From Burkholderiales bacterium RIFCSPHIGHO2_12_FULL_61_11 (GTDB lineage: Bacteria > Pseudomonadota > Gammaproteobacteria > Burkholderiales > Burkholderiaceae_C): a stretch of 5,580 nt of DNA. The number at the start of each line of letters is the position of its first letter. Within the stretch, counting starts at the first letter, position 1. Below are positions 1-4,921 of this stretch, in pieces. The DNA lies in assembly GCA_001770785.1 (NCBI GenBank), contig MERZ01000389.1, positions 1 through 5,580 of the forward strand. The letters run 5' to 3'. The notes under the pieces are model-generated. The model worked only from the letters and a program-made list of their open reading frames with translations. It made no database searches and was not told the DNA's origin. The position numbers and the translations under genes are program-made.

Positions 1-1
1 C

Positions 2-667
2 CGCCGAGGCGGCATCGAAGAAGAAGTCACCGCCCCCGGTGCGCGAGAGAAAGGTCCCGAATAGACCGAACAGGAAGACGTAGGTCAGCGCCACCCGGAT
101 CGGCACGCCGAAGATGCCATCGGTGGTGAATGCCAGAATGTCGAGGAAGTGCCGGTAGTCGATGACGCCATGGGCGAGCATCCCGGGCAACATGTCGCCC
201 CACAGGTTGTAGGCAAGAAACAGCAACACGATGGAGGTCAGCCCGGGCCCGACGGTGCGTCGGGTCGCCTCAATGATGATGAGCATCAATCCGCTACCGC
301 AAACGACGTCCCAGGTGGTCAGTTCGTCGAGCAGGGTGATGCGGGTGATGATGCGTTGATTGTGATACCAGAAGTAGGCGGAAATGCCGATGCTCGCCGC
401 CGCCAGCAGTAGGTCGAAGACCGGAACCCGATCCCGGCTGGAAGTCGCAGTGGCGCCAGTGCACAGGAATACCAGCGCCAGCATCAGGCCGAGGAAGACG
501 AGGGTCATCGCATAAATCTGCACGATCTGCACCGTTGTCACCCATACGATGCCGAGCGCGATCAAGGCCGAGAAGGGTTTTAGCAGTTGGCCGACCCAAT
601 TTGTCGGGCTTCGGCGGGTGCCGGTGGAGAGAAGTTTGCTAATGAAGGTAGGACTTATGCTGGACAT
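2..667 (-). CDS. TRAP transporter fused permease (DctQM-type), N-terminal part
   Basis: Inner-membrane subunit of a TRAP transporter of the fused 4TM/12TM type that partners with TAXI receptors and takes up solutes using an ion gradient. The reading frame is open from an ATG at 667 to the left edge, giving 222 visible residues, so most of the large (DctM) half lies outside the window. An AAGGAG ribosome binding site lies 8 bases before the ATG. Long hydrophobic runs appear at about residues 32-72, 84-101, 124-134, 142-158 and 190-208. The family-like segments EATRRTVGP (about 134-142), RVALTYVFLFGLFG (about 192-205) and TGGGDFFFDAA (about 211-221) support the assignment. The gene follows the TAXI receptor gene on the same strand, the usual order for this transporter class, but after an unusually long 251-base gap. 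The substrate is unknown. Confidence 0.9.
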   Translation of the reverse strand, partial: MSSISPTFISKLLSTGTRRSPTNWVGQLLKPFSALIALGIVWVTTVQIVQIYAMTLVFLGLMLALVFLCTGATATSSRDRVPVFDLLLAAASIGISAYFWYHNQRIITRITLLDELTTWDVVCGSGLMLIIIEATRRTVGPGLTSIVLLFLAYNLWGDMLPGMLAHGVIDYRHFLDILAFTTDGIFGVPIRVALTYVFLFGLFGTFLSRTGGGDFFFDAASA

Positions 668-918
668 GCTGGGGTCTCCTTATGCGGGTAGCTTTCTGCA
701 AGCTGTTTGCCCCCCCTGTGCACCCAACAGCCACCTTGCTGCAAGAGAGGCGGAGCACAGCAAGTGTCCGGTCTGAAAGCGGTTACGGTTCAGGTTGGTG
801 AAACTAGAGTCGCACAAAACCGATCAGCTGGCCTCCTGCGCACACTCCCTTCAACAGAAGGCCTGACCGGGCGTGACCGCTCGCGCTGCCGTGAATGCGA
901 GCGGTTGGTTCGCCGCGG
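668..918. other. Intergenic gap between TAXI receptor and permease genes
   Basis: No convincing gene on either strand; short open frames here have no ribosome binding site and no recognisable content. Besides the strong stem-loop annotated separately, there is a small hairpin at 848-861 (CCTTC/GAAGG, four-base loop) and an odd palindrome CTTGC-T-GCAAG at 735-745. The gap sits inside what should be a single transporter operon. Confidence 0.6.
876..905 (-). promoter_or_regulatory. Stem-loop just downstream of the TAXI receptor stop codon
   Basis: Perfect 9-base arms ACCGCTCGC (876-884) and GCGAGCGGT (897-905) enclose a 12-base loop, beginning 13 bases after the TAG stop of the receptor gene (919-921). 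On the minus-strand transcript no run of U follows, so it is not a classical intrinsic terminator. In binding-protein transporter operons such hairpins often protect the upstream mRNA from 3' decay, giving more receptor than permease; that role is inferred. A Rho-assisted or partial terminator is the alternative. Confidence 0.55.
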
Positions 919-1911
919 CTAATTCAGCAGTCCGGCTTCCCGGTAATACTTCTCTGCCCCCTTGTGATAAGGGATGACACGCTGGCTTGCCAGGAACTTG
1001 GGGGTGATGGCCTTCATGCTGTTGTGCGCGCCCTGGAGCTTGTCGATGTGCTCGACCAATGACTTGGCCAGATTGTAGGCAGTCTTATCTTCCATTTTGC
1101 TATTCACGATCATGACCGCGCCCAGCGCCACCGTGGGCACATCCTCGGGCTGCCAGGGATAGCTGCCGCCCTTGACCACGAAGGGCGCGGCGCCCGTTTC
1201 CTTCGATACTTTCTGGACCACCTTCTCGGAAACCGTTAGGAGGACGAGATCAACGGCGTCGCCGGCCTGGACGATGAAACTGGTGCGCACGAAAACGCCG
1301 TTCGCGAACATGTCGATGCGCCTGTCCTTTATCAAGTCGCCCTGTTCGTCGGAAGCAGCGTAGATCACGTCACCACCCCACTTCTTGATGTCCTCCAGAT
1401 CGACGCCGATGGCGTTGAACATCTTCACCGCCACGTGCTCGGTGATGTTGCCCCGCTTGTTGAAGGCGACCCGCAACGGCGGCTTCTTGAGAGCGATATC
1501 GTCGAAGCTGCGGATGCCGTATTTTTCGGCGAAAGCCTTGGTCATGACCATCTGCATCGGTGCCCAGTTGTAAAGCAAGGCGATCGCCCGCAGACTGGTG
1601 ATCGGATTGGTGTAGGGCTTGCTGCCCTCAGTCGCGATGCGCAGTTCCGCGTCGTGGGCAATGCCCAGTTCAACTTTGACCTGATCCACGAGCGCGATGT
1701 TGGCCAGTCCGCCGCCGGAGGTCTGGTAGGTGACGGACGAACCGGGGTAGGAGGTCTTCACCGCCCCGTCGATACCCACTCCGAGCACTGTCCAAAGGCC
1801 GCTTGGACTGGCCCCGGAGAGTGTCATCTTGTAAGTCTGGGCGCTGGCCCCGAGGCAAAACAGCGATAGCGTCAATCCAAGCACGGTAGCACGTAGAATT
1901 TTAATTCTCAT
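919..1911 (-). CDS. TAXI-family TRAP transporter solute-binding protein
   Basis: Periplasmic receptor that captures a solute and delivers it to the fused TRAP permease encoded downstream. The protein has 330 residues, normal for the family. A signal peptide covers residues 1 to about 24: a basic MRIK start, the hydrophobic stretch VLGLTLSLFCLGA, and cleavage after ASA. The mature part shows TAXI-type features: an SGASPSGLW segment (about 32-40), the TSGGGLANI segment, the central region after LRAIALLYN, and the C-terminal IPYHKGAEKYYREAGL tail. The frame stays open to an ATG at 1965, but ATG 1911 is preferred: GGAGAAG precedes it by 4 bases, it places the signal peptide at the true N-terminus, and the 1965 start would lie inside an operator-like palindrome. 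The ligand cannot be predicted; TAXI proteins are often linked to organic acids or amino acids. Confidence 0.93.
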   Translation of the reverse strand: MRIKILRATVLGLTLSLFCLGASAQTYKMTLSGASPSGLWTVLGVGIDGAVKTSYPGSSVTYQTSGGGLANIALVDQVKVELGIAHDAELRIATEGSKPYTNPITSLRAIALLYNWAPMQMVMTKAFAEKYGIRSFDDIALKKPPLRVAFNKRGNITEHVAVKMFNAIGVDLEDIKKWGGDVIYAASDEQGDLIKDRRIDMFANGVFVRTSFIVQAGDAVDLVLLTVSEKVVQKVSKETGAAPFVVKGGSYPWQPEDVPTVALGAVMIVNSKMEDKTAYNLAKSLVEHIDKLQGAHNSMKAITPKFLASQRVIPYHKGAEKYYREAGLLN

Positions 1912-1957
1912 TGTCTTCTCCATATGGTCTTGATGAATTACGAGAAACGCAGCAAGA

Positions 1958-1976
1958 TAGTCCATTTTGTGGACTA
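1958..1976. promoter_or_regulatory. Operator-like palindrome 1, upstream of the TAXI gene
   Basis: TAGTCCA (1958-1964), five spacer bases TTTTG, then TGGACTA (1970-1976): perfect 7-base inverted arms. It lies 47 bases upstream of the TAXI start codon. The same AGTCCA-N5-TGGACT pattern recurs at four other places in this window, each before a gene start. IclR-family regulators usually bind short palindromes of this size, so the regulator encoded at 3135-3920 is the natural candidate; that link is inferred. Confidence 0.6.
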
Positions 1977-2068
1977 ATAATTATTCTAAAAATCTTAACT
2001 GCCTTATAAAATACTAAACTTATTTTCCGTAAACGCAAGGCGCTATTACAGCGCACGCAGCAAATAAA
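1977..2068 (-). promoter_or_regulatory. Predicted TAXI promoter in the AT-rich divergent region
   Basis: On the minus strand, TTGCGT (plus-strand ACGCAA, 2033-2038) and TAGTAT (plus-strand ATACTA, 2011-2016) are separated by 16 bases and resemble sigma-70 -35 and -10 elements. Transcription would begin near 2004, placing palindrome 1 about 30-45 bases downstream of the start and palindrome 2 just upstream of the -35. The assignment rests on consensus matching by eye in AT-rich DNA, where chance matches are common. Confidence 0.35.
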
Positions 2069-2085
2069 AGTCCATAAAACGGACT
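2069..2085. promoter_or_regulatory. Operator-like palindrome 2, upstream of the ABM gene
   Basis: AGTCCA (2069-2074), spacer TAAAA, CGGACT (2080-2085): the inner pair is mismatched, but the outer AGTCC/GGACT arms are perfect. It lies 67 bases before the ABM-protein start codon. Its centre is 110 bases from that of palindrome 1, so one regulator could act on both divergent promoters, possibly by looping. Confidence 0.55.
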
Positions 2086-2152
2086 ACTTGGAAAGTCAAT
2101 GCGCGCATTTCTTCTAGTTGGAGCATGCGTGTCTATGCAAGAAAGATGAATT

Positions 2153-2716
2153 ATGCTGAGAGTTTCTGTGACACTCATGATTACTCGCGTCCCCAAGCTA
2201 GGTCGGGAACAGGAATGGGAGGCGCTGATCACAAGGATCCTCCGCGCAGCCCAGGATTTGCCGGGCAACCTTGGCGCGACGGTACTCAAGCCAATCTCCC
2301 AGGCGACTCCCGAGTACCGAATCATTATCCGTTTCGATAATTCGGCAAGCTTGGATCGTTGGAAGACTTCTCCGGACCGTCTGCACCAATTGAAAAGCCT
2401 GGAGGCAATGGAGAGCGTGCCCGTCACCATCGAGCAGGTGACCGGTCTGGAAGTCTGGTTTGAACTTCCTGCAGATGTGTTGGCAAGGCAGATGAGCCCG
2501 CCACCACGCCACAAGATGATGTTGGCCAGCGGGATCGGCGTTTATCTGACGATAACGCCTTTGCTTTTCTTTTTGGGTTCGTTTCTTGATCGTTTCCCGC
2601 TTTATGTGGCCACCCTGATCATGGTCTCGATTGCAGTGGTGCTGCTCACATACACCGTCATGCCGCTGGTCACGAGGATTCTCCGGCCTTGGCTCTACGG
2701 CATGCAATCGCGATAG
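2153..2716 (+). CDS. ABM-domain protein with two C-terminal membrane helices (COG3224-like)
   Basis: 187 residues. The N-terminal part (about 3-105) looks like an antibiotic biosynthesis monooxygenase (ABM) fold, a dimeric alpha-beta barrel module: it has the alternating strand pattern, RIIIRFDNSASLDRW (about 56-70) and a TGLEVWFELP segment (about 97-106) typical of the COG3224 group. Two hydrophobic helices follow at about 122-144 and 148-175, ending in a short basic tail, so the ABM domain is probably held at the inner membrane. Many ABM proteins are heme- or quinone-related enzymes, but the activity of the membrane-anchored group is not established, so no reaction is assigned. The start at 2153 follows a weak AAGAAAG; Met9 (2177) is a less likely alternative. 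The gene is divergent from the TAXI gene with a 241-base shared upstream region, suggesting a link to the transported compound. Confidence 0.8.
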   Translation: MLRVSVTLMITRVPKLGREQEWEALITRILRAAQDLPGNLGATVLKPISQATPEYRIIIRFDNSASLDRWKTSPDRLHQLKSLEAMESVPVTIEQVTGLEVWFELPADVLARQMSPPPRHKMMLASGIGVYLTITPLLFFLGSFLDRFPLYVATLIMVSIAVVLLTYTVMPLVTRILRPWLYGMQSR

Positions 2717-2827
2717 CGCTTTCAGGAATGGGTTTGCGAGGGGTTGATCACCATCCTGCCGGCCGTTACTCGAGTTCGAGCGAACCCCAAATCACCTTGA
2801 TGCCGGCGTTGCCGCAACCGCCGTCAG
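2717..2827. other. Gene-free stretch behind the ABM gene with an imperfect hairpin
   Basis: No gene is seen. At 2808-2841 the arms GTTGCC+GCAA and TTGC+GGCAAC can pair with a three-base bulge (GGT). No T-run follows on either strand, so terminator function is doubtful. The hairpin straddles the point where the istA similarity of the neighbouring relic stops. Confidence 0.35.
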
Positions 2828-3034
2828 CTTGCGGTGGCAACCGCCGATAACCAGCGATTCTTCACTCCAGTCGAACCGGAAAGCTTCGCCGACTTCGAAT
2901 TTGAGTGGAATGAACTCCGCCTTGGCCGTCGAGCCACCAACCTCGCGCCAGCGCCGGACATCCATGCGGGTGTAGCTGCCGGTGAAGCCCATTTGCTCCA
3001 ACTACCCGAAGAGGGCGAGCGCGGTGGGCCGGTC
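2828..3034 (-). pseudogene. istA: Relic of an IS21-family istA transposase
   Basis: On the minus strand the translation reads as an internal piece of the IstA transposase: LEQMGFTGSYTRM, then RRWREV, FIPLKFEVGEAFRFDWSEE and LVIGG. The D of FDWSEE (codon at 2870-2872) matches the first catalytic aspartate of the DDE integrase core. The frame is broken by a TAG at 3002-3004, where a glutamine codon is expected (ALFG-stop-LEQ). Similarity fades near 2828 on one side and about 3034 on the other. Only about 70 of the family's roughly 350-500 residues remain; neither istB nor terminal inverted repeats are visible. It is a dead fragment from an old insertion or rearrangement. The exact ends are uncertain because they rest on remembered family patterns. 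Confidence 0.72.
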
Positions 3035-3052
3035 CCATACTGGCGCCTGGCT

Positions 3053-3124
3053 TCCAAGGAACGGCGGCTGGGCCACGTATTCGGGGGGGAGGTCGGCTGA
3101 CAGGATGTCGAATAAGCGCCGGAG
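3053..3124 (+). pseudogene. Decayed 3' end of a second ribA-like gene
   Basis: This stretch aligns with the 3' end of the intact ribA-like gene (about 4675-4744). From AAG at 3056 to TTC at 3082, 24 of 27 bases are identical, and three changes fall as CGG/CGA (silent), CTG/ATG and GGC/GGT (silent). The translations are KERRLGHVFGGEVG-stop-QDVE and [18 protein letters not shown]; both end at a TAA (3113-3115 and 4732-4734) followed by a similar GCGnCGG. The remnant has an in-frame TGA at 3098-3100, and no convincing ribA sequence remains upstream, where istA-like sequence takes over on the other strand. The coding-like pattern of differences indicates an old duplicate gene end, not chance. It points toward the 3' end of iclR, 10 bases away. 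Confidence 0.6.
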
Positions 3125-3134
3125 GCAATGGCGC

Positions 3135-3920
3135 TCAAGGGTGGCCCGTGTCCTCGATGAAGTTTTCGAGGGTTTTTATCTCCGCCCTGAGCATCGACAC
3201 GAGCTCCTTTTGTCGATCTTCTGTCATTCGGCTCGATATCGCGCCAACGCTGATTGCCAGTATGGGTTCTCCGGACCGGGAGCGAATCGGCAGGCCTACC
3301 GAGGTGCTGCCAAGGGTGACTTGGGCGTCATTCAGGGCAAAGCCAAGTTCCCGGCATCGCTTCAGCAACTTCATCACAGCGGGTACTGTCAGGTTGTTGT
3401 ATGCGGCCAGGCGAAGGGCGTTGGCGGAGACGATCTCCTGTTGTGCCTGCTCGGGCAATTTCATCAGGAGCGCTAAGCCGCCCGCCCCCACTCCCAATGG
3501 CCGGCGTGTTCCGACTTCCAGAGTAAGGGTCTTGATCGGAAATGACCCTTCCACGCGGTCGATGCAAACGGAATCGGCACCGCTTCGTATCGTCAGAAAA
3601 ACCGTGTCACCGGATTTCTCGGCGAGCCGTACGAGCGACGGGTGGCAGATATCCCGCAGGTTAAAGCTTGAAGATGCTGCCAGTCCGAGTTCGAAGATGA
3701 GATGGCCGAGAAAGTAACGGTGCGTCTCCGGATTCTGTCTAACCAATCCCTCGGCCATCAGGCATTTCAGAATGCGGTGCGCTGTCGGGCGCTCAAGCGT
3801 AGCTTGCTTCGAAATGTCGACCAGACGCAGCCCTGCGCTATTGTGGGAGGCGATGATACGCAGGAGATGAGCGGCGCGCTCGATGCTCTGCGTGCCGGCG
3901 ATGGGTTTGATTTTTTCCAT
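3135..3920 (-). CDS. IclR-family transcriptional regulator
   Basis: 261 residues, the standard length for the family. Residues about 7-70 form the winged helix-turn-helix: GTQSIERAAHLLRII, the LVDISKQATLERPTAHRILKCL helices, and the wing through RYFLGHLIFELG. Residues about 78-250 form the ligand-binding domain, with LAEKSGDTVFLTI, CIDRVEGSFPIKTL, PLGVGAGGLALLM and the closing GLPIRSRSGEPILAISVG segment. The start at 3920 is preferred: GAAGAAG lies 8 bases upstream, and the alternative ATG at 3956 would fall within the predicted -10 element and a palindrome. The gene is divergent from ribA-like, as expected for a local regulator, and its own promoter carries the palindrome, suggesting autoregulation. 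IclR proteins often respond to aromatic or carboxylic acids; the effector here is unknown. Its TGA stop is at 3135-3137. Confidence 0.93.
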   Translation of the reverse strand: MEKIKPIAGTQSIERAAHLLRIIASHNSAGLRLVDISKQATLERPTAHRILKCLMAEGLVRQNPETHRYFLGHLIFELGLAASSSFNLRDICHPSLVRLAEKSGDTVFLTIRSGADSVCIDRVEGSFPIKTLTLEVGTRRPLGVGAGGLALLMKLPEQAQQEIVSANALRLAAYNNLTVPAVMKLLKRCRELGFALNDAQVTLGSTSVGLPIRSRSGEPILAISVGAISSRMTEDRQKELVSMLRAEIKTLENFIEDTGHP

Positions 3921-3939
3921 GGCGCTGGCTTCTTCTATA

Positions 3940-3956
3940 TGTCCATATTGTGGCAT
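3940..3956. promoter_or_regulatory. Operator-like palindrome 3, at the iclR promoter
   Basis: TGTCCA (3940-3945), spacer TATTG, TGGCAT (3951-3956). The left arm matches the shared pattern in five of six bases, the right arm in its inner three. It ends 19 bases before the iclR start codon and overlaps the predicted -10 element and transcription start, a position expected for repression of the regulator's own gene. Confidence 0.5.
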
Positions 3957-3981
3957 AAAATTCCTGTAATTTTGTTGTCAA
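3955..3981 (-). promoter_or_regulatory. Predicted iclR promoter
   Basis: A perfect sigma-70 -35 hexamer TTGACA is read on the minus strand (plus-strand TGTCAA, 3976-3981). After 15 bases comes TTTTAT (plus-strand ATAAAA, 3955-3960), matching four of six -10 positions; a 16-base spacing to TTTATG is the alternative. Transcription would start near 3948, giving a leader of about 27 bases before the ATG at 3920. This supports the shorter iclR start. Confidence 0.5.
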
Positions 3982-4009
3982 CGCAATGCTCTATTGATAG
4001 ACTAATCTT

Positions 4010-4036
4010 TTGGCGTTTGGTTTGGTTGAATATTAT
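4010..4036 (+). promoter_or_regulatory. Predicted ribA-like promoter
   Basis: TTGGCG (4010-4015), a 15-base spacer, and TATTAT (4031-4036), which matches five of six -10 positions. Transcription would begin near 4043, so palindrome 4 would sit just downstream of the start and could block elongation or polymerase binding. An alternative -10, TATAGT (4061-4066), lies inside palindrome 4 but lacks a recognisable -35. The call is tentative because the region is AT-rich. Confidence 0.33.
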
Positions 4037-4054
4037 CATAAGTGAAAAATAATT

Positions 4055-4071
4055 GATCCATATAGTGGAAG
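4055..4071. promoter_or_regulatory. Operator-like palindrome 4, upstream of ribA-like
   Basis: GATCCA (4055-4060), spacer TATAG, TGGAAG (4066-4071): inner TCCA/TGGA arms are perfect. The right arm overlaps GGAAG, the best ribosome binding candidate for the ATG at 4084. An additional half-site TGGACA follows at 4072-4077. Its centre is 115 bases from palindrome 3, close to the 110-base spacing between palindromes 1 and 2. Confidence 0.5.
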
Positions 4072-4083
4072 TGGACATGTACT

Positions 4084-4734
4084 ATGGAAAGCGCAATTAA
4101 GGATCAACGGAAGAGAGCAGTCTTGGCGGGCATTCATTTTGTGGCGTCAAGTCAATTACCCACGTATTGGGGGACATTTGTTGTCCACGGCATTGTCGAC
4201 ACCCTGGGCAAAGAGCACCTGATGCTGACGATGGGCGATGTCGGCAATGGCGAGCCAGTGCTGGTGCGAATTCATTCCGAGTGCCTTACGGGCGACGCCC
4301 TGTTCAGCCTGCGTTGTGATTGTGGTTTTCAGCTGCGAACGGCCATGGAGCGCATTGGCGATGCGAGGCGCGGGGTAGTGCTCTACCTGCGCCAGGAGGG
4401 GCGCGGAATCGGCTTACACAACAAGATCAGGGCGTATGGATTGCAGGATGATGGGGCCGATACTGTTGACGCTAACCTGCGGCTCGGATTCGCCGCCGAT
4501 GCACGTGATTACGTGATCTGCAAGCCGATGCTCGAGCATATCGGCGTGCACCGATTGCTTCTGATGACGAATAACCCGGCCAAGCTGGTCGCGATGCACG
4601 ATCTGGGTTTCGAGAAGGTCGAGCGTGTTGCGGTGCCGGCAATGCGAAACCCGCACAATGAAGCGTATCTCGATGCAAAGGAACGACGGATGGGTCACGT
4701 ATTCGCGGGCTCGGCTGGCGACAGGGTTGAATAA
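4084..4734 (+). CDS. ribA: GTP cyclohydrolase II (stand-alone)
   Basis: Cytosolic zinc enzyme of riboflavin synthesis: it opens GTP to 2,5-diamino-6-(5-phosphoribosylamino)pyrimidin-4(3H)-one, releasing formate and pyrophosphate. The protein has 216 residues against about 196 in E. coli RibA, with about 13 extra at the N-terminus. [18 protein letters not shown] supplies the zinc cysteines C67, C78 and C80. [10 protein letters not shown] is the conserved nucleotide-site loop (about 102-111). Y118, D139 and R141 correspond to E. coli Tyr105, Asp126 and Arg128, so the enzyme should be active. [10 protein letters not shown] and the [11 protein letters not shown] tail complete the family pattern. 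No DHBP synthase (RibB) domain is attached. ATG 4084 is the first start after an in-frame stop at 4063. Divergence from iclR and the overlapping palindrome suggest inducible expression, unusual for housekeeping riboflavin synthesis, so a dedicated paralogue is plausible. The symbol reflects the family; a role outside riboflavin synthesis is possible. Confidence 0.93.
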   Translation: MESAIKDQRKRAVLAGIHFVASSQLPTYWGTFVVHGIVDTLGKEHLMLTMGDVGNGEPVLVRIHSECLTGDALFSLRCDCGFQLRTAMERIGDARRGVVLYLRQEGRGIGLHNKIRAYGLQDDGADTVDANLRLGFAADARDYVICKPMLEHIGVHRLLLMTNNPAKLVAMHDLGFEKVERVAVPAMRNPHNEAYLDAKERRMGHVFAGSAGDRVE

Positions 4735-4761
4735 GCGGCGGGGAGAATTATCGAAATAGCT

Positions 4762-4778
4762 GCCCCATTTAATGGACA
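4762..4778. promoter_or_regulatory. Operator-like palindrome 5 (weak), upstream of idi
   Basis: GCCCCA (4762-4767), spacer TTTAA, TGGACA (4773-4778). The right arm matches the shared pattern in five of six bases, but the left arm only in the inner CCA; CCATT-T-AATGG within it (4765-4775) is perfectly symmetrical. It lies 28 bases after the ribA-like stop and 143 bases before idi. The nine bases TGGACATGT also occur at 4072-4080, next to palindrome 4. Confidence 0.35.
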
Positions 4779-4859
4779 TGTGAGTTTTTCTTGATCCACG
4801 CCAACTGAGCTGACGAGGCGGGTTTTCGAAGAACGGTGCGAGCGGTCAGTTGTTGTTTT

Positions 4860-4889
4860 GGTGGGTATCCCGGAGGTCTCCGGGGCACC
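4860..4889 (+). promoter_or_regulatory. GC-rich hairpin in the idi leader
   Basis: CCCGGAG (4869-4875) and CTCCGGG (4878-4884) are perfect inverted arms around GT; in RNA the innermost pair would open to a four-base loop. Outer arms GGTG (4860-4863) and CACC (4886-4889) can extend it. No T-run follows, so a simple terminator is unlikely. It ends 32 bases before the idi start and could be a leader or mRNA-stability element, or a DNA palindrome for a protein; the role is not known. Confidence 0.4.
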
Positions 4890-4921
4890 AGATGGGCTTC
4901 ATTTATTCGGCATGGTGACCT

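Noticed and set aside
1435..1869. Plus-strand open frame of 144 codons
   Set aside because: It lies entirely opposite the well-supported TAXI receptor gene and shows no family motifs; high GC produces such antisense frames.
1912..1965. Longer TAXI protein starting at 1965
   Set aside because: The extra 18 residues would bury the signal peptide and begin inside palindrome 1; the 1911 start has a good GGAGAAG site.
2020..2707. Two minus-strand open frames (2020-2514 and 2198-2707)
   Set aside because: Both are antisense to the ABM gene, whose frame has a coherent domain and two membrane helices; the antisense products look random.
2834..3100. Plus-strand 88-codon open frame as a real small gene
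   Set aside because: Only its last 15 or so residues resemble anything (the RibA tail); the rest is antisense to the istA relic, so it is a chance frame over two fossils.
3148..3717. Plus-strand 189-codon open frame
   Set aside because: Antisense to the IclR gene, with no motif and no plausible ribosome binding site.
3921..4083. FMN riboswitch before the ribA-like gene
   Set aside because: The 163-base gap is AT-rich with no conserved multi-stem pattern of the RFN element, and it is occupied by two promoters and palindromes.
3053..4744. Direct repeats of the ribA end as attachment sites of an integrated island
   Set aside because: The repeats flank iclR and the gene itself instead of lying at the far side of a downstream insertion, there is no integrase, and the copies differ in a coding-like way, which fits an old gene duplicate better.
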